NCBI GenBank assembly: GCA_025924845.1
Contig: JAICHN010000381.1
Location: 1 to 5,094, forward strand
Origin: Chloroflexota bacterium
GTDB lineage: Bacteria; Chloroflexota; UBA5177; JANWHV01
Direction: 5' to 3'
Length of the DNA stretch: 5,094 nucleotides
Below the pieces are notes generated by a model, which made no database searches, was not told where the DNA came from, and was given only the letters and a program-made list of their open reading frames with translations. Shown in pieces: positions 1-5,094 of the stretch (within the stretch, counting starts at the first letter, position 1; each line of letters starts with the position of its first letter). Both the position numbers and the translations under genes were made by a program.

Positions 1-582
1 GCGATACTCCAGGCTGCACAGATCCAGCAGCATCGGCCAGTCGTACATCTTCCCGTCGATCGTGCCTTCCTGCTGAACCGACATGGGCATGTCGTTCTTC
101 ACGCTGGCGGGCATATACGGATCCCAGGGCTCGATAGCATCCACCGCGTGCAACGCCGCAAGGTCCAGGAAGGGGGTCATTCCGATATAGACATCCCAGG
201 ATGAAGTCTTGCGGCGCGCTTCCAGAACGAACTTCTGGGTACTGAAGTTCGTGACTGGGGCCACGGTGATCTTCACCTGCAGGTTTTTGTTCTTGGCGTT
301 GTATTCCTTGGTCAGCGTGGTAATCTGCGGGTTGAAATCCAACACCCAGGAGTAGAAGCCCAGGTTGGCCACGCCGGACGCGCTTGCCGGCCGGGCTGCC
401 TCGGAGGCTTCGATATCGGCGCGCGCCGTGACCGGATTGTAGGCCTTCACAAAGGCGCCAATCGCCGTGGCGCTCAGCCCTAACTGGGCCGCGCGCTTCA
501 TAAAACCGGAACGAGTAGTCTTTCCGGCACATAATCGATAGAATTCCTCGTAGGCTGCTTCGCGATCAAAGTCTTGATGCAC
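1..582 (-). CDS. ABC transporter extracellular solute-binding protein (family 1), N-terminal 194 residues, cut by window edge
   Basis: Reads leftward from a GTG at 582 and leaves the window in frame after 194 codons; the family is usually 400-480 aa, so over half is missing. It should be the periplasmic or surface-bound ligand-capture subunit of an ABC importer, often for sugars or polyols; the ligand cannot be told here. A charged N-terminal stretch (residues 1-22) precedes TRSGFMKRAAQLGLSATAIG (23-42), which resembles a Tat signal (S/T-R-R-x-F-L-K plus a hydrophobic run) with the second Arg replaced by Ser. A possible AxA-type cleavage site lies at TARA (52-55), and no lipobox Cys is visible. 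The mature part starts with the strand LGFYSWV (74-80) and includes WDVYIG (129-134) and GTIDGKMYDWPML (173-185), like the 'DGK-Y--P' segment of family 1 binding proteins. GTG is chosen because AGAGGAGT lies six bases upstream and an in-frame TAA lies further up. Family confidence is good; ligand unknown. Confidence 0.85.
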   Translation of the reverse strand, partial: MHQDFDREAAYEEFYRLCAGKTTRSGFMKRAAQLGLSATAIGAFVKAYNPVTARADIEASEAARPASASGVANLGFYSWVLDFNPQITTLTKEYNAKNKNLQVKITVAPVTNFSTQKFVLEARRKTSSWDVYIGMTPFLDLAALHAVDAIEPWDPYMPASVKNDMPMSVQQEGTIDGKMYDWPMLLDLCSLEYR

Positions 583-588
583 GGGTGG

Positions 589-596
589 ACTCCTCT
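589..596 (-). promoter_or_regulatory. Ribosome binding site of the solute-binding protein gene
   Basis: On the minus strand the bases read AGAGGAGT, close to the anti-16S consensus, and end six bases before the GTG at 582. This decides the start: no other start codon lies in frame between here and an in-frame TAA upstream. Confidence 0.75.
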
Positions 597-634
597 TGCT
601 TGCGATAAATTAAAAACAGTGCAAGATTAGCGCG

Positions 635-654
635 ATTCGCCGCCCTTGGCGAAT
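635..654. promoter_or_regulatory. Perfect 7-bp inverted repeat, possible operator upstream of the transporter gene
   Basis: ATTCGCC (635-641) and GGCGAAT (648-654) are perfect inverted arms around a six-base spacer. The site lies 53 bases upstream of the GTG at 582, in the place expected for a promoter of that gene. This is the size and form of a dimeric-repressor site, for example of a LacI- or GntR-type sugar regulator, but no regulator gene is in the window and only one copy was seen. A small RNA hairpin or chance is also possible. Confidence 0.35.
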
Positions 655-921
655 GAAGCATCAAACAGGAACCGCGATCCGCGTGCCGCTTCCCCCTTTC
701 AGACCCCGGACCAACCTCTTTGCCGGCCCCCGTCAACCATCTCGTAATGGGACGGCGCACCGGCGCCGCCCACGACAATGGCGCAATCTTAGCACTGTGT
801 CGGAGAAGCTGTCAAAGGCATGTCCGCGATGCCGGCGGTTCAGCATGGGAAGGTGCGACCAGCGACACTGGCCTGGGCAAATCACCGAGGGATCGCAGTG
901 AGAGCGGCACGCCCAAATTAG

Positions 922-1350
922 TCAGTCCAGGGGTGGTTGTAGTCCGACCAGAATCCAGATCCGGCGAGCCTGGACCAGCCAAGGGCTGTTGAGCCGCAGC
1001 AGTGCGAGCGTCGCCCGGCCGGATGGCGTCAATCCCCGCGCTGTTACGTTGTCGTCTTCCCAGGTGAAGTGCTCCGGCCAGCGCTGCCGTCGCGGATGGA
1101 ACAGCGTGGACATCTGGCCGGTCTGGGGATCGGCGGCTTGCTGTCTCGATCCCTTAAACTCGTTGCAGCGGTAACAGGACAAACACAGATTGTCCATGGT
1201 TGAGGCGCCACCCGCGACCAGCGGCACTATATGCTCGACAACCATCGGAATGCCTACTACCATGGGACCGCGGCAGTAGGCGCAACGCTGTCCGTCCAGG
1301 TCTTCGATTCGTCGGCGAACGCCGGCCGGGATTGTGGGGCGCCGTGCCAC
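922..1350 (-). CDS. HNH endonuclease, 142 aa
   Basis: Small free-standing HNH nuclease, expected to cut DNA using a divalent metal in a beta-beta-alpha-metal fold. The zinc-binding pairs are CAYC (C23, C26) and CYRC (C59, C62). The catalytic strand is VVEHIVPLVAGG (residues 37-48) with the general-base H40, followed by DNL (53-55) and N63/K66 in RCNEFKG, so all key HNH residues appear intact. After the domain comes a conserved-looking tail: LFHPRRQRWPEHFTW (83-97), GLTPSGRATLALLRLN (106-121) and ARRIW (128-132). I know this tail from small HNH proteins of Chloroflexota and Cyanobacteria. Start is GTG at 1350, three bases after the amber stop of the upstream gene and in its frame, with no clear Shine-Dalgarno sequence, so translation probably depends on coupling or reinitiation. 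Biological role unknown: defence, a mobile selfish gene or DNA processing are all possible. Confidence 0.9.
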   Translation of the reverse strand: MARRPTIPAGVRRRIEDLDGQRCAYCRGPMVVGIPMVVEHIVPLVAGGASTMDNLCLSCYRCNEFKGSRQQAADPQTGQMSTLFHPRRQRWPEHFTWEDDNVTARGLTPSGRATLALLRLNSPWLVQARRIWILVGLQPPLD

Positions 1351-1353
1351 CGG

Positions 1354-1761
1354 CTATGTTGCAACCGGAATGGTATGGCCACGCCACTTGAGGAGGGCCA
1401 ACGCATAGGAGCGGCGCGTGACGAAGCGATCGGTCGCCTCGCGCAAGGTCGCGAGTTCAGCCTGCTCCGCCGCTGTTAAGGTGTCTTGCTCGGTCTTGTG
1501 GAGGAGACGCTGATGTCGGCGCCATTGGGCTGCGGGCAGAGGTTCCTTGCCGATCGCCCAAAGAGCATCATCGGTAAGCCGCTGCAAATCGGCCACTAGA
1601 TCGCGATGCTCGGGAGCAAGGTCGGCAAGAACGGGTGGCAGGTTGCCGCGAATCGTCTGGACGATCACATCTTCGAGTGGCCGCCGCGTCAGCATGGCCG
1701 CGGCCTGGAATCGTTGATAGATATCCTCGGGCAATTCAATGTTGACAACCTGTGTAGTCAC
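1354..1761 (-). CDS. Ribbon-helix-helix-like small protein paired with the HNH nuclease, 135 aa
   Basis: Unnamed protein. Its N-terminus has the pattern of a ribbon-helix-helix DNA-binding fold: strand VVNIELP (5-11), helix PEDIYQRFQAAAMLTRR (11-27), turn, and second helix PLEDVIVQTIRGNL (28-41). A charged helical region follows with LTDDALWAIG (62-71), LLHKTEQDTLTAAEQAELATL (86-106) and the ending SYALALLKWRGH (118-129). I recall proteins of this shape directly upstream of HNH genes in Chloroflexota and Cyanobacteria, so the two probably act together. By analogy with RHH antitoxins and regulators, this one may repress the operon or restrain the nuclease; that is inference. GTG at 1761 is chosen because GAGAGGA lies seven bases upstream and the fold begins immediately after; the open frame extends to 2055, but that part is low-complexity and overlaps the divergent gene. 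It ends with TAG, one codon before the nuclease start. Confidence 0.75.
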   Translation of the reverse strand: MTTQVVNIELPEDIYQRFQAAAMLTRRPLEDVIVQTIRGNLPPVLADLAPEHRDLVADLQRLTDDALWAIGKEPLPAAQWRRHQRLLHKTEQDTLTAAEQAELATLREATDRFVTRRSYALALLKWRGHTIPVAT

Positions 1762-1768
1762 TTCCGGA

Positions 1769-1775
1769 TCCTCTC
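1769..1775 (-). promoter_or_regulatory. Ribosome binding site fixing the start of the RHH-like gene
   Basis: The minus strand reads GAGAGGA, ending seven bases before the GTG at 1761. It settles the start there rather than at upstream start codons in the same open frame, which would add up to 98 residues of Pro/Arg-rich sequence without a domain. Confidence 0.7.
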
Positions 1776-1965
1776 GTGGGTAGTGCGAAGTTTGGCCCTT
1801 CACTGGAACAAGTATCTCATGTTCGCGGCATCTCGCGCCCGGTGGTCGCGGAGCGGGCGGATTATTGTCGGGGCAAGGCAATCTAGAACTGTCAGATATA
1901 AGTGGGAGACACCTGTGCTGGTCAAAATCCGCTATACCTGAGAGAATGCGCGAGTGCGATGATGC

Positions 1966-1971
1966 AGGGAG
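1966..1971 (+). promoter_or_regulatory. Ribosome binding site of the PLP-enzyme gene
   Basis: AGGGAG ends four bases before the ATG at 1976 and seven bases before the ATG at 1979. The spacing favours the second ATG, though the two tandem starts differ by only one residue. The farther ATG at 1946 and the start of the open frame at 1865 have no comparable site. Confidence 0.6.
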
Positions 1972-1978
1972 ATCCATG

Positions 1979-3145
1979 ATGACCAATTCCTCCGGTGGAA
2001 CCGGCAACGCGGGCGACCCAATCCTGGCCCGTCTGGGTGTGCGTACTTTTATCAATGCCGCAGGCTCGTATACCAGGCTCAGCGGCTCGCGGATGCCGCG
2101 CCCGGTGGTCGAGGCGATGCGCGAGGCGGCAGGTCATTTCGTGGAAATCGATGATCTGCAAGCGCGCGTGGGGGCGCGCATCGCGGCGCTGACCAATAAC
2201 GAGGCGGCGTATGTCACCTGCGGGGCCGCCGCCGGACTCCTGATCGCGACGGCGGCCTGCATGACCGGCGCCGATACGGCTCGGGCACGCCGGCTGCCGG
2301 ATGCGCGCGGTCTTCCCACCCGTGTCGTGGTCCACCGCGCGCATCGCAACCTCTACGATTATGCGGTGCGCACCTTGCCGATCGAGCTGGTCGAGATAGG
2401 TTACCCCAATCTGATCGCGCCGCCGACCGAGTGGGAGTTCGAGGAGGCGCTCGACGAGCAAACCGCGGCAGTGCTCTACGTGGTAGGGGGCTGGGTCGCC
2501 CCCGGCGCCCTTGCCCTGAACCGGGTACTGGACATTGCCCACCGGCGAGGGGTGCCCGTGATCCTGGATGCCGCCGCCCAGTTGCCGCCCAGGGAGAATC
2601 TCTGGCGCTTCACCCGAATGGGCGTTGACCTGGTGATCTTCAGCGGCGGCAAGGATCTACGCGGCCCGCAGTCCAGCGGCCTGATCCTGGGCCGACCAGA
2701 CCTTATTGCCGCTTGTGCCTTGGTTGGAGCGCCTCATCACGGGATCGGTCGGCCGTTCAAGGTGGGCAAAGAGGAGATGGTCGGCCTGTGCGCGGCGGTC
2801 CAGTGGTATATGGAGCAAGACGAGGAGGCGCGCGCTCGGCGAGCGGAGGACCTGGTGGAACGGCTGGTCGAGCGCCTGAAGGGCGCCAATCTGACGGTTG
2901 AACGACGCTTTCCCAACGAAGCTGGGCAGCCCATAGCCCGTGCCTTGATCCGCTTTACCGGGCCGGATGGGGAGTTGCGCCGTGCCCAGGCGGCAGCAAT
3001 GCTGCGCGCCGGCGATCCTTCCATCGAGGTAGGGCCCGCCGAGGAGGCAAATGCGTTCTACGTCAATCCGATGACGGTCGATGCCGAGGAGGAGGAGCCG
3101 CTGGTGGAGCGGCTTTGCGAGGTAGTGGCCGAATGTGCCGCGTGA
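1979..3145 (+). CDS. SelA/DgaE-like PLP-dependent enzyme (class V aminotransferase fold), 388 aa
   Basis: PLP enzyme of fold type I in the group that includes L-seryl-tRNA(Sec) selenium transferase (SelA) and D-glucosaminate-6-phosphate ammonia-lyase (DgaE). The Schiff-base lysine is K225 in FSGGKDLRGPQSSG (221-234). D197 in VILDAAAQLPP (194-204) should bind the pyridine nitrogen. RTFINAAGSYTRLSGS (22-37) and YVTCGAAAGLLIA (78-90) match the N-terminal signature and the cofactor-phosphate loop of the group; HRAHRNLYDYAVR (119-131) is typical of the active site. At about 390 aa it lacks the extra N-terminal domain of true SelA, and no selenocysteine genes are nearby, so selenium transfer is unlikely. 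A beta-elimination or deamination of an amino- or hydroxy-acid is more plausible. It is the first gene of an apparent operon, 70 bases before the SDR. Start chosen at the second of two tandem ATGs from RBS spacing; 1976 is equally possible. Substrate unknown. Confidence 0.85.
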   Translation: MTNSSGGTGNAGDPILARLGVRTFINAAGSYTRLSGSRMPRPVVEAMREAAGHFVEIDDLQARVGARIAALTNNEAAYVTCGAAAGLLIATAACMTGADTARARRLPDARGLPTRVVVHRAHRNLYDYAVRTLPIELVEIGYPNLIAPPTEWEFEEALDEQTAAVLYVVGGWVAPGALALNRVLDIAHRRGVPVILDAAAQLPPRENLWRFTRMGVDLVIFSGGKDLRGPQSSGLILGRPDLIAACALVGAPHHGIGRPFKVGKEEMVGLCAAVQWYMEQDEEARARRAEDLVERLVERLKGANLTVERRFPNEAGQPIARALIRFTGPDGELRRAQAAAMLRAGDPSIEVGPAEEANAFYVNPMTVDAEEEEPLVERLCEVVAECAA

Positions 3146-3215
3146 TTGGGCCTCCGGCTTGGTGCGTGACCGGTCGATACGTCGCCTGAAGGTACTTTGA
3201 ACGTGAGGGTAAGAG

Positions 3216-3992
3216 ATGCCGGGCAGGCTTGAAGGGAAGGTGGCCCTCGTCACCGGCGCGGCGCGCGGCGTCGGCCGGGCGATTGCCGAACGCTTTGCTC
3301 ATGAGGGCGCCCACGTGGTGATTGACGATGTGGACGATGCCGCCGGTCGGGCCACCACGGCAAGTATCGCCGACACCGGGGGTAGTGTGTACTACGTCCA
3401 TGGCGACGTGGGGAGGTCGGACGAGGTTGAGGCCCTGGTCGCCTCGGCTGTTGAGGCGTTCGGCCCGATCGATATTCTGGTGAATAATGCCCTGCCTGCC
3501 GCGCGTCATGTAGTCAATAACGATTGGGATCCGCTGATCGATGTCTGCCTGAAAGGGCCGTGGATGCTGATGAAGGCGGTGCTGCCGAGCATGATCGAGC
3601 GCCGAACCGGCAGCATCGTCAACATCAGTTCGGTCAACGGCCTGGCCGGTTTCGGGGAGGAACATGTCTACAGTGCCGCGAAGGCGGGACTGATCGGGAT
3701 GAGCCGCTCCATGGCCACCCGCTACGGCCGGCGCGGCATCCGGATCAATGTCATATGTCCCGGCACCATCGTCACTCAAGCCTGGGCTCCCATGGTCGAA
3801 CGCGACCCCGGCATCCACGATCGGTTGGTGCAACTCTATCCAATCGGCCGCCTTGGCACGCCCGAGGATATCGCGGGCGCCGCGCTGTACCTGGCCTGCC
3901 CGGACGCGGGTTTCACCACGGGTAGTGTGCTGGTGGTTGACGGCGGAATTACGGCGGGCCACACTGCTTTCAGTATCTGGGACGAGGAGTAG
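3216..3992 (+). CDS. Short-chain dehydrogenase/reductase (classical SDR, FabG-like), 258 aa
   Basis: Cytosolic NAD(P)-dependent oxidoreductase with a Rossmann fold, acting on a hydroxyl or keto group. Visible motifs are the dinucleotide loop TGAARGVG (13-20), an acidic end to the second strand (IDDVDDA, D37-D38) that favours NAD over NADP, D64-V65 for the adenine ring, NNAL (90-93) where NNAG is usual, the catalytic S139, Y152 and K156 (YSAAK), and PGTIVTQ (182-188). The ending GSVLVVDGG (236-244) is typical. The position of the fourth catalytic residue, Asn in most classical SDRs, is C111 (DVCLKGPW); this was aligned by its distance of 28 residues to S139. The length is normal. The ATG at 3216 follows TGAGGG with a six-base gap. 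It stands between the PLP enzyme gene (70 bases before) and the amidohydrolase gene (8 bases after), so co-transcription is very likely. Substrate not assignable; a sugar-acid or amino-alcohol intermediate would fit the context. Confidence 0.93.
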   Translation: MPGRLEGKVALVTGAARGVGRAIAERFAHEGAHVVIDDVDDAAGRATTASIADTGGSVYYVHGDVGRSDEVEALVASAVEAFGPIDILVNNALPAARHVVNNDWDPLIDVCLKGPWMLMKAVLPSMIERRTGSIVNISSVNGLAGFGEEHVYSAAKAGLIGMSRSMATRYGRRGIRINVICPGTIVTQAWAPMVERDPGIHDRLVQLYPIGRLGTPEDIAGAALYLACPDAGFTTGSVLVVDGGITAGHTAFSIWDEE

Positions 3993-4000
3993 GGGACGTC

Positions 4001-5094
4001 ATGAGCTTCGACCTGTTGATTCAAGGCGGCGAGGTGATCGATCCGGCGAACGGCCGGCACGAAATTGCTGATGTTGCCGTGGCGGGCGGTGTCGTGGCGG
4101 CGGTAGCGCCGCATCTGCCGCGCGAGCAGGCCGCCCAGGTGGTGGACGCCTCGGGCTTGATCGTCACGCCTGGCCTGATCGATCTGCACACCCACTGCTA
4201 TTGGGGCGCCACCTACTGGGGAGTCGAAGCCGATCCGGTAGCCGCCCGAACCGGGGTCACTACCTGGCTCGACGTGGGCAGCTCGGGCGCCTATAACTTT
4301 CCCGGCTTTCGGCGCTACGCCGCCGAGGCCAGCAAGGCACGAGTGCTTGCCCTGCTCAACATTTCGACCATCGGCCTGGTCGCCCGCACCTATGAGTTGA
4401 GCAACCTCGACTACTGTGATGAGGAAGTCGGCGCTCTGATCGTGGAGCAAAATCGCGATCTTATCATGGGTATCAAGGCTCGCATCGACCGCGATACCAC
4501 GCGCGGCGTCGGATTGGAACCGCTGTATCGGGCCCGTCGCCTGGCCGATCGGGTGGGGCTGCCCTTAATGGTCCATATCGGGCTGGCGCCACCCATGCTC
4601 GCCGATATCGCCAAGGTGCTGCGTCCCGGCGATATTCTCACCCATTGCTGCACCGGGCAAGCGAACCGCGTGATCAACGAGGAAGGCGCTGTCCACCCCT
4701 TCATTCGCTCCCTCTGGGAGCAGGGTCTGATCCTCGACCTGGGGCATGGCACGGGCAGCTTCAGCTATACCTCGGCTGAGGCTATGCTGGCCGCCGGCAT
4801 GCCGCCCGACGTGATCAGCAGCGACATCCATCAGCTGGCTATTATGGGGCCAATGTACGACCTGCCGACCACGCTCTCCAAGTTCCTGAACCTCGGCATG
4901 TCTCTGGACGACGTGATCGCCCGGGCCACCGCACGCCCGGCCGCCGCCATGGGCCGTCCCGATCTGGGTTCGCTCAAGGTAGGCGCCCCGGCCGACCTGG
5001 CCCTGTTCCGGTTGGAGGAGGGCGACTATACCTTCCACGACGTCCAGATGCAGGCCCGATCCGGTCGGACGCGGCTGGTCAACACCGCTACCTA
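4001..5094 (+). CDS. Amidohydrolase/deacetylase family metallohydrolase (cog3964 type), first 364 residues, cut by window edge
   Basis: Amidohydrolase-superfamily enzyme with a TIM barrel and a likely binuclear metal site. All expected ligands are present: H63 and H65 in DLHTHCYWG, K159 in GIKARI (probably the carboxylated bridging lysine), H192 in MVHIG, H215 in THCCTG, and the catalytic D275 in SSDIH; H249 in DLGHG is also typical of this subgroup. The N- and C-terminal beta-sandwich parts are seen as LLIQGGEVIDP (5-15) and LGSLKVGAPADLALF (322-336). Such proteins are often labelled dihydroorotase, but the cog3964 group, with Atu3266 and EF0837 as examples I recall, hydrolyses acylated alpha-hydroxy acids such as acetyl-(R)-mandelate rather than dihydroorotate. 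It lies 8 bases after the SDR gene, with AGGGGA directly before the ATG, so it belongs to the operon. Only the last few dozen residues should be missing at the right edge. The natural substrate is unknown. Confidence 0.92.
   Translation, partial: MSFDLLIQGGEVIDPANGRHEIADVAVAGGVVAAVAPHLPREQAAQVVDASGLIVTPGLIDLHTHCYWGATYWGVEADPVAARTGVTTWLDVGSSGAYNFPGFRRYAAEASKARVLALLNISTIGLVARTYELSNLDYCDEEVGALIVEQNRDLIMGIKARIDRDTTRGVGLEPLYRARRLADRVGLPLMVHIGLAPPMLADIAKVLRPGDILTHCCTGQANRVINEEGAVHPFIRSLWEQGLILDLGHGTGSFSYTSAEAMLAAGMPPDVISSDIHQLAIMGPMYDLPTTLSKFLNLGMSLDDVIARATARPAAAMGRPDLGSLKVGAPADLALFRLEEGDYTFHDVQMQARSGRTRLVNTAT

Larger units (their letters stand above)
583..921. other. Non-coding stretch between the HNH nuclease gene and the solute-binding protein gene
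   Basis: About 340 bases lie between the stop of the nuclease gene and the start of the solute-binding protein gene, both read leftward. The open frames here (up to about 90 codons) encode Arg/Pro/Gly-rich strings with no recognisable domain and no good ribosome binding site, as expected by chance in GC-rich DNA. The end near 582 is locally AT-rich (about 605-630) and probably carries the promoter of the transporter gene, but no convincing pair of -35/-10 boxes could be fixed. It also holds a palindrome at 635-654 and a short GC hairpin (753-758 with 763-768, 6-bp stem, 4-base loop) that lacks a T-run. No clear intrinsic terminator follows the nuclease gene. Confidence 0.6.
1762..1978. promoter_or_regulatory. 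Divergent intergenic region between the RHH-like/HNH pair and the PLP-enzyme operon
   Basis: The 217 bases between two divergent starts must hold promoters for both directions. On the plus strand TATAAG (1897-1902) and TATACC (1933-1938) are possible -10 boxes, but neither has a good -35 partner, so the true start is not assigned. GAACA (1806-1810) and TGTTC (1820-1824) form an imperfectly supported inverted repeat with a nine-base spacer that might be an operator. AGGGAG at 1966-1971 is the ribosome binding site of the plus-strand gene. Confidence 0.5.

Noticed and set aside
753..768. GC hairpin (CGGCGC/GCGCCG) as intrinsic terminator of the HNH gene
   Set aside because: The stem is only 6 bp, no T-run follows on either strand, and it lies about 150 bases beyond the stop codon.
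866..915. Inverted repeats CACTG/CAGTG and TGGGC/GCCCA after the HNH stop
   Set aside because: Arms are five bases with loops of 25 and 32 bases that interleave rather than nest, and no T-run follows; not distinguishable from chance.
653..992. Plus-strand open frames of 82 and 90 codons
   Set aside because: Arg/Gly/Pro-rich translation with no known motif, no good ribosome binding site, and overlap with each other and with the end of the HNH gene; typical chance frames in GC-rich DNA.
922..1761. Insertion sequence or group I intron carrying the HNH gene
   Set aside because: No terminal inverted repeats, target-site duplication, transposase or intron-like structure was seen, and no interrupted host gene joins across the pair.
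1865..1978. Start of the PLP enzyme at 1865 or 1946
   Set aside because: The extra residues match nothing in the family, and the only good ribosome binding site is directly before the tandem ATGs at 1976/1979.
1762..2055. 98-residue N-terminal extension of the RHH-like open frame
   Set aside because: It is Pro/Arg-rich without any domain, overlaps the start of the divergent PLP-enzyme gene, and a good ribosome binding site sits just before the GTG at 1761 where the fold starts.
1979..3145. True selenium transferase SelA and a selenocysteine system
   Set aside because: The protein is shorter than SelA, has the DAAAQ/GGKDLRGPQSSG motifs of the DgaE-like branch, and no selB, selC or selenoprotein gene is seen.
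3063..3962. 299-codon minus-strand open frame opposite the SDR gene
   Set aside because: It is antisense to a gene with complete SDR motifs and its translation (His/Asp/Arg-rich) shows no family features; long antisense frames are common at this GC content.

Overview
The window is GC-rich bacterial DNA, densely coding and using the standard code. The best guess at origin is a Chloroflexota (Thermomicrobia/Sphaerobacter-like or uncultured relative). Two features point there. One is a small ribbon-helix-helix-like gene followed by an HNH nuclease gene with a distinctive C-terminal tail, a pair I associate with Chloroflexota and Cyanobacteria. The other is a solute-binding protein with a charged N-terminal extension ahead of a Tat-like segment. 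This is an inference from pattern recall, not from a search.

Layout: (1) Positions 1-582, minus strand, hold the first 194 codons of an ABC-transporter solute-binding protein that runs off the left edge. (2) Positions 583-921 are non-coding; they hold the ribosome binding site of that gene and a 20-bp palindrome that may be an operator. (3) Positions 922-1761, minus strand, hold a two-gene unit: a 135-aa protein with a ribbon-helix-helix-like N-terminus, then a 142-aa HNH endonuclease. The two lie in the same reading frame, separated only by one amber stop and one codon. (4) Positions 1762-1978 are a divergent intergenic region. (5) Positions 1979-5094, plus strand, hold an apparent operon of three genes: a SelA/DgaE-like PLP enzyme, a short-chain dehydrogenase, and a metal-dependent amidohydrolase of the cog3964 type, cut by the right edge.

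The three plus-strand genes look like a small catabolic pathway. The amidohydrolase would remove an acyl or amide group, the SDR would oxidise or reduce a hydroxyl/keto carbon, and the PLP enzyme would carry out an elimination or related carbon-nitrogen reaction, as D-glucosaminate-6-phosphate ammonia-lyase does. The substrate cannot be read from the sequence. The solute-binding protein could supply it, but it is transcribed the other way and is separated by the nuclease pair, so that link is only a possibility.

The points most worth a second look are the RHH-like/HNH pair with its in-frame amber junction, the replacement of the catalytic Asn of the SDR by Cys, and the unassigned PLP enzyme-SDR-amidohydrolase operon. 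No RNA gene, insertion sequence, CRISPR array or convincing intrinsic terminator was seen.
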